A stretch of 64,000 nucleotides of DNA from Litorivicinus sp965656605 (GTDB taxonomy: Bacteria; Pseudomonadota; Gammaproteobacteria; Pseudomonadales; Litorivicinaceae): the NCBI GenBank assembly GCA_965656605.1, contig CBFHLC010000003.1, positions 25,088 through 89,087 of the forward strand, written 5' to 3'. Below are positions 51,986 to 60,062 of the stretch, in pieces. Under the pieces are notes generated by a model. It saw only the letters and a list, made by a program, of their open reading frames with translations, was not told the DNA's origin and did not search any database. Made by a program: the position numbers and the translations under genes. Position 1 is the stretch's first letter. The number at the start of each line of letters is the position of its first letter.

Positions 51986-54010
51986 ATGGAAAATAAATTC
52001 GAAGTTAGCAGCCCATTCGCACCCGCCGGCGATCAACCCACAGCGATTGCCGGCCTAGTCGAGGGGATCGAGATGGGCCTGGCCCACCAAACCCTCTTGG
52101 GCGTGACCGGTTCGGGTAAGACCTACACGATTGCCAAGGTAATCGAGGCGGTTCAGCGTCCCACCATCGTGATGGCGCACAACAAAACCCTGGCGGCCCA
52201 GCTGTATGGCGAGTTCAAAGACTTCTTCCCTAATAACTCGGTGGAATACTTCGTCAGCTACTACGACTACTACCAACCCGAAGCCTACGTGCCCAGCTCT
52301 GACACCTTTATTGAAAAGGACAGTCAGATTAACGAGCACATCGAGCAAATGCGTCTATCCGCCACCAAGGCCCTGCTAGAGCGCTCTGACACCATCATCG
52401 TTGCGACCGTCAGCTCAATTTATGGACTGGGCGACCCTGCGGCGTATCACCAAATGATTCTGCATATCTCGCGTGGCGAGACGATCGGACAGCGTGACAT
52501 CCTGCGTCGTCTGGCCGAATTGCAATACACTCGCAATGACATGCAGCTGCAACGCGGCACCTATCGGGCGCGTGGCGATGTGATCGATATTTTTCCGGCT
52601 GAATCGGACGGTCAGGCGGTTCGGATCGAGTTGTTTGACGACGAAATCGAGCGTATTACGCTATTTGATCCGTTAACCGGTAGCACGATTCGGGAAATGC
52701 CCCGTTACACTGTCTACCCCAAAAGCCATTACGTCACGCCCAAGCAGCGGCTGGTCGACGCGATCGAAGAGATCAAAGTCGAGTTGGAGCATCGCGTTAA
52801 GGTGCTCGAGGACAACCATCAATTGCTCGAGGCCCAGCGGCTGAAGCAACGCACTCAATACGACTTAGAGATGATCAATGAGCTGGGCTACTGCCAGGGT
52901 ATTGAGAACTACTCGCGTTACCTATCAGGCAAGAATCCCGGCGAGGCACCGCCGTGTTTGTTCGATTACTTACCGGCTGATGCGCTGCTGGTCATGGACG
53001 AGTCGCATGTGATGGTTCCGCAGGTGGGTGCCATGTACAAGGGTGACCGCTCGCGCAAGGAAACCTTGGTCGAGCATGGATTCCGCCTGCCCAGCGCAAT
53101 GGATAACCGCCCACTGCGTTTTGATGAGTGGGAAGGCATCAAGCCGCAGTGCATCTTTGTCAGTGCAACACCGGCTAAATACGAGGCCGAGCACTCAGAC
53201 AATACGGTTGAGCAAGTCGTACGCCCGACCGGCTTGGTGGATCCGATCTGCGAGGTTCGCCCGGCGGGAAATCAGGTCGACGAGGCCCTCAGCGAGATTG
53301 CCGCGCGGGTCGCGGTCAACGAGCGTGTCTTGATCACCGTGCTGACCAAACGAATGGCGGAAGATCTGACGGATTACTTGCACGAGCACGGGGTCAAGGT
53401 TCGCTACTTACATTCCGACATCGATACGGTCGAGCGAGTCGAGATTATCCGTGACCTGCGTCTGGGTGAATTTGATGTGCTGGTTGGGATCAACTTGCTG
53501 CGAGAAGGTTTGGATATGCCTGAGGTCAGCTTGGTGATGATCATGGACGCCGACAAAGAGGGCTTCCTACGATCGGACCGATCGCTGATTCAGACCATTG
53601 GTCGTGCTGCACGTCACCTCAATGGCAAGGCTATCCTGTTTGCGGATCGGATCACGGATTCCATGCGCCGCTCGCTGGACGAGACGGAGCGTCGCCGGAA
53701 CAAACAGATTGCGTTTAACGAAGCCAACGGCATCGTTCCCCAGTCGGTTAACAAAAAGATCGACGACATCATGGAAGGGGCGCACATCCCCGGACGCAAA
53801 AAGAAGGGCGAGAAAAAGATCGCTAAAGAGGCGGAAAAGGTGGTCGAGCAGATCGATGCAGCCAGTCTTACACCGGCTCAGCTCTCGAAAACGCTGTCGC
53901 GTCTCGAAGACGAGATGTACCAGGCGGCCAAGGATTTGGACTTCGAAAAAGCGGCTGCGCTGCGTGATCAATTGCACACGCTACAACAAGCCGCTTTTAT
54001 TGGAGTTTAG
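51986..54010 (+). CDS. uvrB: UvrABC excinuclease subunit B
   Basis: Central nucleotide-excision repair protein that verifies damage. 674 residues. Walker A GVTGSGKT is at about 39-46; the DNA-clamping beta-hairpin reads YYDYYQPEAYVPSSDTFI. Helicase motifs DESH and QTIGRAARH are intact. The C-terminal UVR domain, SRLEDEMYQAAKDLDFEKAAALRDQL, binds UvrC. No SD is strong. tRNA-Val follows. Confidence 0.97.
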   Translation: MENKFEVSSPFAPAGDQPTAIAGLVEGIEMGLAHQTLLGVTGSGKTYTIAKVIEAVQRPTIVMAHNKTLAAQLYGEFKDFFPNNSVEYFVSYYDYYQPEAYVPSSDTFIEKDSQINEHIEQMRLSATKALLERSDTIIVATVSSIYGLGDPAAYHQMILHISRGETIGQRDILRRLAELQYTRNDMQLQRGTYRARGDVIDIFPAESDGQAVRIELFDDEIERITLFDPLTGSTIREMPRYTVYPKSHYVTPKQRLVDAIEEIKVELEHRVKVLEDNHQLLEAQRLKQRTQYDLEMINELGYCQGIENYSRYLSGKNPGEAPPCLFDYLPADALLVMDESHVMVPQVGAMYKGDRSRKETLVEHGFRLPSAMDNRPLRFDEWEGIKPQCIFVSATPAKYEAEHSDNTVEQVVRPTGLVDPICEVRPAGNQVDEALSEIAARVAVNERVLITVLTKRMAEDLTDYLHEHGVKVRYLHSDIDTVERVEIIRDLRLGEFDVLVGINLLREGLDMPEVSLVMIMDADKEGFLRSDRSLIQTIGRAARHLNGKAILFADRITDSMRRSLDETERRRNKQIAFNEANGIVPQSVNKKIDDIMEGAHIPGRKKKGEKKIAKEAEKVVEQIDAASLTPAQLSKTLSRLEDEMYQAAKDLDFEKAAALRDQLHTLQQAAFIGV

Positions 54011-54013
54011 GGG

Positions 54014-54042
54014 TTTACAACTCGTGGTGACGTCACTAGTAT
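54014..54042 (+). promoter_or_regulatory. Sigma70-type promoter of tRNA-Val
   Basis: TTTACA, 17-base spacer, TAGTAT, discriminator GCGCGCC. It starts right after the uvrB stop, with the tRNA 15 bases beyond the -10. Confidence 0.72.
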
Positions 54043-54056
54043 GCGCGCCACGACAC

Positions 54057-54133
54057 GGGTCCGTAGCTCAGTTGGTTAGAGCGCCACGTTGACATCGTGG
54101 AGGTCGGCAGTTCGAATCTGCCCGGACCCACCA
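54057..54133 (+). tRNA. tRNA-Val (anticodon GAC)
   Basis: 77 bases with encoded CCA. Acceptor GGGTCCG/CGGACCC, D-arm AGCTCAGTTGGTTAGAGC, anticodon stem CCACG/CGTGG around loop TTGACAT with anticodon GAC, T-arm AGTTCGAATCT. No obvious terminator follows; the convergent gene ends two bases later. Confidence 0.97.
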
Positions 54134-54134
54134 T

Positions 54135-54914
54135 TTATCCTGCCTGCGTCGTAGCCCTCTGTAACACCCCGTCACTGCAACGAATCAACGACCCAATACT
54201 GTTGCGTGTTTTCGCTAACAGATCCGTTAGCGTTCGCAGCTGGTTTCTATCAGCGCCAGCCATGGCGTGAATGTCCGATAAATCCTGTTGTAGCTCTAGG
54301 CATCGATCACGCATCTCGATGGCCATCTGATAGGCCTGCGATGCCTGTTGGTCTTCAAGTTCCAGTTGCCGGCTCAGGGTGCTGGCTAATTCGCTGTTGG
54401 TCGCGATTAGCCGCTGCAGAATAGGCTGGGCGCTACTGGCTAACTGTTTGCCACGACGAGCCAGTCGCAGGCTCTCATGACACACCGCGTAGTATCCGCG
54501 ACCCTCGTCGCCCATTCGAGCCGACTCAAACAATGCATGCAGGCTGCTGACTTCGGTTTGCGCGGCGCTGCTGTGGATGTCAGCCATTAGATTCTGCACA
54601 TTTTGAGCGGCGATAATGCTGAGTGACATGGATTCCCGGAGCGTGATCAGGTGCAGGCGCAACGAGTGGTTAGGGTCCAGCGCCAGCTCGTCATTGGCGA
54701 CCCGCGGTAGCGGATCAATCAATGCAAAGCGATCGAACTCTTTTTGTTGTAGCTGCAAACGGCCCCGTTGGATATTTGGATCAAACGTCGGCTGACACAG
54801 TCGCCAGCAGGCCCACAGAGCAGGCAGCAAGATCATGGCAATCAACAAGAGGGGGGCGGCCAGTGCGGCACCGATACCCGTCAATAGGGCGGAGAGGATC
54901 AGGAGTAATGTCAT
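54135..54914 (-). CDS. Membrane protein with a chemoreceptor-tip-like helical hairpin
   Basis: 259 residues. A hydrophobic N-terminus (about 2-38, one or two TM) is followed by a helical cytoplasmic part. Residues about 119-152 (EVSSLHALFESARMGDEGRG, then YYAVCHESLRLAR) resemble the MCP signalling tip, whose consensus is ALNAAIEAARAGExGRGFAVVADEVRxLA. There is no periplasmic sensor and no HAMP. It may signal to CheA/CheW or be a divergent member that only dimerises. It follows a histidine kinase gene by 56 bases on the same strand. Its ATG sits in the arm of a perfect 13-bp inverted repeat, and no SD is visible. Confidence 0.65.
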   Translation of the reverse strand: MTLLLILSALLTGIGAALAAPLLLIAMILLPALWACWRLCQPTFDPNIQRGRLQLQQKEFDRFALIDPLPRVANDELALDPNHSLRLHLITLRESMSLSIIAAQNVQNLMADIHSSAAQTEVSSLHALFESARMGDEGRGYYAVCHESLRLARRGKQLASSAQPILQRLIATNSELASTLSRQLELEDQQASQAYQMAIEMRDRCLELQQDLSDIHAMAGADRNQLRTLTDLLAKTRNSIGSLIRCSDGVLQRATTQAG

Positions 54915-54943
54915 GCCGCGACACTAGGGCAGTGTCGCGGCAT
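54913..54943 (-). repeat. Perfect 13-bp inverted repeat on the start codon of the MCP-tip gene
   Basis: Arms ATGCCGCGACACT and AGTGTCGCGGCAT with a five-base spacer. On the minus strand the right arm end contributes the first two bases of the ATG at 54914. No T-tract follows, so it is not a standard terminator for the kinase gene. Candidate operator or translation-blocking hairpin. Confidence 0.8.
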
Positions 54944-54970
54944 GCGCCTTGTCCGTTGGTGGTCCTTGGA

Positions 54971-56707
54971 CTATTGAACTCTGGGAAGTGAGAAGTAGAT
55001 CGTGGTTCCAACGTCGACTTCAGACTCGACCTCGATGGTTCCGCCGGCTGCATCGATGATTTTCTTGACGATGGTCATCCCTAGGCCGGTTGAGCGTCCG
55101 AATGCGTCGTGGGCGTTTAAATGACGGAAGGGAGTGAATATTTCGCTAATCTGATCCGGTCGAATACCGATGCCATTGTCGCGGATCGCGAAGGCTTGGC
55201 GTTCCTCATCAAAGAATAGCTCGACAATAGGGATTTCAGAGCGGTTGTATTTCAAGCTATTCACGACCATGTTGCGCAACAATTCGCGCAGGTTGGCCGA
55301 ATCCATGTGCACCTCGCCTAGATCCGATTGCATGGTGCACTGGGCGTTCTTTTCGTCCAGTGTGAATTGCAATGACTCTTTGACCTCTAGGCACACGTCC
55401 GCGAATGAGGCGGTCTTGCCAGCGTTTTCAATCTTGCTCATCCGAGACATGCGCAACAAATCGCTGATCATGTCTGACAGGTTTTGAGCCAAGGCCACCA
55501 TGCGGTCGATGTATTGATTGGCGGTCTCGTCTAGGTCTGGGCCGTAGTCCTCTTTCATGAACTGGGCGTAATTGGCGATACCGCGTAGCGGCTCTTTGAG
55601 GTCATGCGAGGCAATATGCGCAAAATCGTCCAGTTCACGATTCGAGCGTTCCAGCTCGTCCTTTAGCGATTCAATCTTGCGCAGCTGCTCGATGGTATCG
55701 GTAATGTCCTGGTCGATGCCCACGATCCGGGCTTGGGTGGCCGTAAACAGTGCATTGGCCTGCGACCGAATCCAGCGGATCGAACCATCATCTAGCACCA
55801 CTCTGAAGGTGATCTCGACCGCGCGATCAGCCAACAAGGCCTGGTCAATAAAGCTGGCGCGGGATTCGATGTCGTCTGGGTGAACCGGATTAATCAGATT
55901 TTCGAGCGGATATTGGCCGGTCGGTTGGGTGACCCCGTACAACTCGGCCAGGCGCCCGTCCATGTAAACCTCACCCTCGGCGGTGTCGTAAACCCAGATG
56001 CCCATGTTGCCAGCCTCGAGTGCCAGCGCGGTACGCTGATCAGATTGGCTCAGGTCAACCAAGGTTTCTTGGATTTGGCTGGCCATCTCATCAAATGCGC
56101 GGCCCAGCTGGCTGATCTCGTCGCTGCCGGTCAGCTCGTTGCGTGTCGACAGATCTCCTTGGATCATGCGTTTGGTGTTTTGGTTGAGTACGTCAATACG
56201 AGCGCTGATCGAGCGGCCCATCCAATAGGCCAGTGCTGCCAGCACCAATAGCGTGACGATGACTAGGCCTAGGCCAATCTTAAAAACGTCTTGAATGGCA
56301 TTGGAGCTACGGGTTAAGTCAAATTGGACATGCAGGTTTGCGCGGGGACGCTCGGCTACCTCAATCACCAGTGAACGCCAACCCTCGCCTTCTAGATTGG
56401 CAGGCTTGCCTAACGATCGTGGATCGGGCGAGGACACCACGACGCCGCTCATGTCACTGATCAGGGCTGATTCAATGTCAGGTGATTCAAGCAAGGACAG
56501 CAGTTGCTCGTCCAGGGACGCTAAATCCTGCGCCAGCAAGTAGGATCGTACCGATTCAGACAGAATTCGGAGGTTGGCGGTGTAGCGCAGCTCATTGAGT
56601 TGGGATAGTTTGCTGGTCGTTGTGTTTTGAACGGCAAAGATGGTCGCCAACAGCAGCAGGGCTGTGGGAACAAAGACTGTGACTGCAATGACATGCTTTA
56701 AACGCAA
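54971..56707 (-). CDS. HAMP-PAS sensor histidine kinase
   Basis: 578 residues from TTG 56707. TM1 about 4-25, periplasmic domain about 30-140, TM2 about 143-163, HAMP 165-217, PAS 224-340 with a PAC-like end, then HisKA with phospho-accepting His368 in ASHDLKEPLRG, and HATPase with N-box NSLKYNRSE, G-boxes RDNGIGI and STGLGMTIV. The HDLKEPL type is close to phytochrome-like kinases. I chose TTG 56707 because GAGG lies eight bases before it and the TM begins at once; an ATG-type start at 56863 would overlap thrS. No response regulator is adjacent, so it is an orphan kinase. Confidence 0.88.
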   Translation of the reverse strand: MRLKHVIAVTVFVPTALLLLATIFAVQNTTTSKLSQLNELRYTANLRILSESVRSYLLAQDLASLDEQLLSLLESPDIESALISDMSGVVVSSPDPRSLGKPANLEGEGWRSLVIEVAERPRANLHVQFDLTRSSNAIQDVFKIGLGLVIVTLLVLAALAYWMGRSISARIDVLNQNTKRMIQGDLSTRNELTGSDEISQLGRAFDEMASQIQETLVDLSQSDQRTALALEAGNMGIWVYDTAEGEVYMDGRLAELYGVTQPTGQYPLENLINPVHPDDIESRASFIDQALLADRAVEITFRVVLDDGSIRWIRSQANALFTATQARIVGIDQDITDTIEQLRKIESLKDELERSNRELDDFAHIASHDLKEPLRGIANYAQFMKEDYGPDLDETANQYIDRMVALAQNLSDMISDLLRMSRMSKIENAGKTASFADVCLEVKESLQFTLDEKNAQCTMQSDLGEVHMDSANLRELLRNMVVNSLKYNRSEIPIVELFFDEERQAFAIRDNGIGIRPDQISEIFTPFRHLNAHDAFGRSTGLGMTIVKKIIDAAGGTIEVESEVDVGTTIYFSLPRVQ

Positions 56708-56855
56708 CGCGTATACCTCGAGACTATACAGGCACAGTAGCAGATGCCTGCCGTGTGTGCGTAGCCAGATGACACTCGCTGTCGGCTCAGGTGTCGGGTA
56801 AGATAATACCTGCGGAGAGCCGGCGTAGGGCTCCCGAACCTCTGGAGACTCAAAC

Positions 56856-58781
56856 TTGATCACAATTTCACTACCTGATGGCAGTCAACGACAGTTCGAC
56901 GGCCCCGTAACGCTAATGGATGTCGCTCAAGACATCGGCCCTGGATTGGCAAAAGCCACCGTCTGCGGCCGTGTTGATGGCGTGCTAATGGATGCCTGCG
57001 AGCTGATAGAGTCGGACGCGAGTGTCGAGCTAATTACCGGCCGCGACGAAGAGGGCTTAGAAGTCATCCGTCATAGTTTTGCCCATTTGATCGGACATGC
57101 CGCTAAGCAGTTGTTTCCTGGCATCAAAATGGCGATCGGTCCGGTGATCGATTACGGCTTTTATTATGACGTCGATTTCGAGCGTGCTTTGACGCCTGAT
57201 GACCTGGCTGCGTTAGAAAAGCGCATTAAAGAGCTGGTCAAGAAAGATTATCCCGTGGTCAAAGAATGGGTCAGCCGAGAAAAGGCGTTGGCTACCTTTG
57301 CCGAGCGCGGTGAGGTCTACAAGCAAGAGATCATCCAGAACGATATTCCGGACGATGGAAGCCCGATCGCGCTGTACCACCATGAAGAATACACTGACAT
57401 GTGTCGTGGCCCCCATGTGCCCAATACCCGGGTGTTGCGTTACTTCAAACTGACCAACATTACCGGTGCCTACTGGCGGGGTGATGCGAACAATCCCCAG
57501 CTGCAGCGGATTTACGGGATTGCCTTTAACTCAAAAGACGATCTAAAGGCCCATCAAAAGTTTTTGGAAGAGGCCAAAAAGCGCGACCACCGCGAATTGG
57601 CCAAGCGCATGGATTTGTTCCATCTGCAGGAAGAAGCGCCGGGTATGGTGTTTTGGCATCCAGCCGGCTGGACGGTCTATCAGGTACTAGAGCAGTACGT
57701 GCGGGAATATCAAAAGGGCGAGGGGTACGACGAGATCCGTACTCCCCTAATGATGGATCAAGAGTTTTGGAAGCGCACTGGCCACTGGGATAATTACTCA
57801 GACGCCATGTTCACGACCCACAGCGAAAAGCGCGACTACGCGATCAAGCCGATGAACTGCCCTGCGCATTGTCAGGTCTTTGATCAGGGTGTGAAGTCCT
57901 ACCGCGATCTGCCCATTCGTTTCGCAGAATTCGGTTGCTGCCATCGCAACGAGCCCAGCGGGTCGCTGCACGGTCTGATGCGAGTGCGTAACTTTACTCA
58001 GGACGACGGTCACATCTTCTGCACGCCTGAACAGGTGGGCGAGGAAGTACGCCGGTTCAACACCATGCTGTACCGCATGTACAAGGACTTGGGCTTTGAT
58101 GAGGTGATCGTGCGCATGTCGACGCGTCCCGCTAAGCGTGTGGGCGATGACGAGACGTGGGACCGGGCCGAGCAGACGCTGGCCGATGCGCTGAACGAAC
58201 TGGGCTTGGATTGGAAAGAGTTGCCCGGTGAGGGTGCCTTCTATGGACCCAAGATTGAGTACAGCCTAAAGGACTGTCTGGGTCGGGTTTGGCAGTGTGG
58301 CACCATGCAGGTTGACTTCTTTATGCCCGAGCGATTGGACATCAGTTATGTCGGCGAAGACGGTGCTCGTCACCGTCCCGTGATGCTGCACCGAGCCGTT
58401 TTGGGTAGCTTTGAGCGGTTCATCGGAATCCTTCTAGAGAACCACGCAGGCGAATTACCTTTGTGGTTGGCGCCAACTCAGGCAGTATTGTTAAATATCA
58501 CGGATTCACAGGCTGATTACATCGAGAAACTGGGTGCCGAGTTGGCACTTGATGGGTTCCGTGTACAAGCCGACTTGAGGAATGAGAAGGTCGGATATAA
58601 AATCCGCCAACACACCCTCGCCAAAGTGCCTTATCTCTTGGTCGCAGGTGATAAGGAAATGTCCGCCAACCAGATCGCAGTCCGCACCCGAGCAGGTGAG
58701 GATCTTGGAGTCATGGATGTCAGTGAGTTGAAATCACTGTTGGCAGGCGAAGTGGCCCTGTTGGGTCGTAAACCGGAGTAG
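56856..58781 (+). CDS. thrS: Threonine--tRNA ligase
   Basis: Class II synthetase. 641 residues: TGS domain (ITISLPDGSQRQFDGPVT), editing domain with HHEEYTDMCRGPH, catalytic core with Zn ligands in MNCPAHC and motif 2 FAEFGCCHRNEPSG, and a C-terminal anticodon domain. TTG start at 56856 with TCTGGAG upstream matches the E. coli N-terminus. It leads the thrS-infC-rpmI-rplT cluster. The region 56708-56855 between it and the kinase must hold divergent promoters; none is clear. Confidence 0.96.
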   Translation: MITISLPDGSQRQFDGPVTLMDVAQDIGPGLAKATVCGRVDGVLMDACELIESDASVELITGRDEEGLEVIRHSFAHLIGHAAKQLFPGIKMAIGPVIDYGFYYDVDFERALTPDDLAALEKRIKELVKKDYPVVKEWVSREKALATFAERGEVYKQEIIQNDIPDDGSPIALYHHEEYTDMCRGPHVPNTRVLRYFKLTNITGAYWRGDANNPQLQRIYGIAFNSKDDLKAHQKFLEEAKKRDHRELAKRMDLFHLQEEAPGMVFWHPAGWTVYQVLEQYVREYQKGEGYDEIRTPLMMDQEFWKRTGHWDNYSDAMFTTHSEKRDYAIKPMNCPAHCQVFDQGVKSYRDLPIRFAEFGCCHRNEPSGSLHGLMRVRNFTQDDGHIFCTPEQVGEEVRRFNTMLYRMYKDLGFDEVIVRMSTRPAKRVGDDETWDRAEQTLADALNELGLDWKELPGEGAFYGPKIEYSLKDCLGRVWQCGTMQVDFFMPERLDISYVGEDGARHRPVMLHRAVLGSFERFIGILLENHAGELPLWLAPTQAVLLNITDSQADYIEKLGAELALDGFRVQADLRNEKVGYKIRQHTLAKVPYLLVAGDKEMSANQIAVRTRAGEDLGVMDVSELKSLLAGEVALLGRKPE

Positions 58782-58803
58782 TAGAGCAATCAGACGCGGA
58801 AAT

Positions 58804-59343
58804 ATGCGCGGCGCCCCAGCGGCACCACGCCACATGATAAACGAAGCCATCCGTTCACCGCAGGTCCGTCTTATCGGCCCTAATGGAGACCAGATCGGTG
58901 TAGTAGCCACACGTGACGCTATCGTAGCGGCCAAAGAAAACGACCTTGACCTGGTGATGATCTCGGAAAACGCAGATCCGCCGGTGGCCAAGATCATGGA
59001 CTACGGCCAAAAGCTCTACGAAGATAAAAAAGCGAAGAATGAGGCCAAAAAGAAACAGGTCCAGACCAAGCTTAAAGAAATTAAGTTCCGTCCCGGCACG
59101 GACGACGGCGATTACAAGATCAAGGTCAAACACATGACCGAGTTTTTGGATCGTGGTGACAAGGTTAAAGTCACCATCCGTTTCCGTGGTCGCGAGATGG
59201 CACACCAGGATTTGGGCGTGAAGTTGCTCAACCGGGTGGAAGAAGAATTGGCAGAGATTGCCAATGTAGAAAGCCGTCCGATGCTCGAAGGGCGTCAGAT
59301 GGTGATGGTTTTCGCGCCTAAATCGCGAAAAGGTAAGTCCTAA
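58804..59343 (+). CDS. infC: Translation initiation factor IF-3
   Basis: Keeps 30S subunits free and checks the start codon. 179 residues from ATG 58804. INEAIRSPQVRLIGPNG is the N-domain, a Lys-rich linker follows, and FRPGTDDGDYKIKV plus RFRGREMAHQDLG mark the C-domain. An in-frame ATC at 58789 (giving IRRGNMRGAP) aligns with the non-AUG start of pseudomonad infC and is an alternative start. Confidence 0.95.
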   Translation: MRGAPAAPRHMINEAIRSPQVRLIGPNGDQIGVVATRDAIVAAKENDLDLVMISENADPPVAKIMDYGQKLYEDKKAKNEAKKKQVQTKLKEIKFRPGTDDGDYKIKVKHMTEFLDRGDKVKVTIRFRGREMAHQDLGVKLLNRVEEELAEIANVESRPMLEGRQMVMVFAPKSRKGKS

Positions 59344-59354
59344 CGGACTCGGCT

Positions 59355-59387
59355 CAATGCAGTAGGGCCCCCCGGTCCTGCTCATTG
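59355..59387 (+). promoter_or_regulatory. Hairpin in the infC-rpmI gap, candidate L20 control element
   Basis: Lower stem CAATG/CATTG, one bulged C, upper stem AGTAGGGCC/GGTCCTGCT with G-T pairs, loop CCCC. It lies between the infC stop and rpmI RBS with no T-tract. In E. coli L20 represses rpmI-rplT through RNA in this region. Confidence 0.55.
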
Positions 59388-59408
59388 CAATCCTGAAGAG
59401 GGAATAAA

Positions 59409-59606
59409 ATGCCTAAAATTAAGACAAACTCGGGGGCTCTGAAGCGGTTTAAAAAAACCGGTAAGGGCTGGAAACACCGCGCGGCTAACCGTAGCCACAT
59501 CCTGACTAAAAAATCGACGAAGCGTAAGCGTAACTTGCGCGGAATGGATCAGGTCAAACCCTGTGATGCGCAACTGCTACCACGCATGTTGCCTTACACT
59601 AAGTAA
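59409..59606 (+). CDS. rpmI: 50S ribosomal protein L35
   Basis: 65 residues. MPKIKTNSGALKRFKKTGKGWKH-type start (Met-Pro-Lys-Ile-Lys-Thr) and HILTKKSTKRKR are diagnostic. RBS AGAGGGA. Cotranscribed with rplT, 16 bases downstream. Confidence 0.96.
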   Translation: MPKIKTNSGALKRFKKTGKGWKHRAANRSHILTKKSTKRKRNLRGMDQVKPCDAQLLPRMLPYTK

Positions 59607-59622
59607 GCGGGAGATATAGGAT

Positions 59623-59982
59623 ATGGCACGTGTAAAACGGGGCGTACAAGCCCGCCGTCGTCACAAAAAAATTCTGAAGCAAGCCAAAGGTTATTACGGA
59701 GCACGTTCACGCGTCTTTCGCGTAGCCAAGCAGGCAGTCATCAAAGCGGGTCAGTACGCTTACCGTGACCGCCGTACGCGCAAGCGTCAGTTCCGTCGTC
59801 TGTGGATTGCGCGTATTAACGCTGCGGCTCGCATCAACGGTCTGAGCTACAGCCGCTTCATGAACGGCCTCAAGCGCGCAGAGATCATCCTGGATCGTAA
59901 GATCTTGGCTGACCTAGCTGTACGTGAGCAGGCTGCTTTTGCGGCTATCGCGGAAAAAGCCAAGCAAGCACTGGCGGCTTAA
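59623..59982 (+). CDS. rplT: 50S ribosomal protein L20
   Basis: 119 residues, basic. MARVKRGVQARRRHKKIL and GYYGARSRVFRVAKQAV are diagnostic. In E. coli L20 also represses its own operon by binding mRNA. Followed by a terminator. Confidence 0.97.
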   Translation: MARVKRGVQARRRHKKILKQAKGYYGARSRVFRVAKQAVIKAGQYAYRDRRTRKRQFRRLWIARINAAARINGLSYSRFMNGLKRAEIILDRKILADLAVREQAAFAAIAEKAKQALAA

Positions 59983-60002
59983 TTGCCTCTAGCTTGATGG
60001 GA

Positions 60003-60033
60003 AAAAGCTCGGCACCTGTGCCGGGCTTTTTTT
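60003..60033 (+). terminator. Rho-independent terminator after rplT
   Basis: Twelve-base stem AAAAGCTCGGCA/TGCCGGGCTTTT with one G-T pair, loop CCTG, and a run of seven T residues. It separates the ribosomal genes from pheST; pheS has no visible Phe-rich leader peptide. Confidence 0.92.
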
Positions 60034-60062
60034 CCTTCTAACCCCCACAAATCGAGTTTTTC

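Noticed and set aside
53567..53977. Minus-strand open frame inside uvrB
   Set aside because: Antisense to the UVR domain region; no support.
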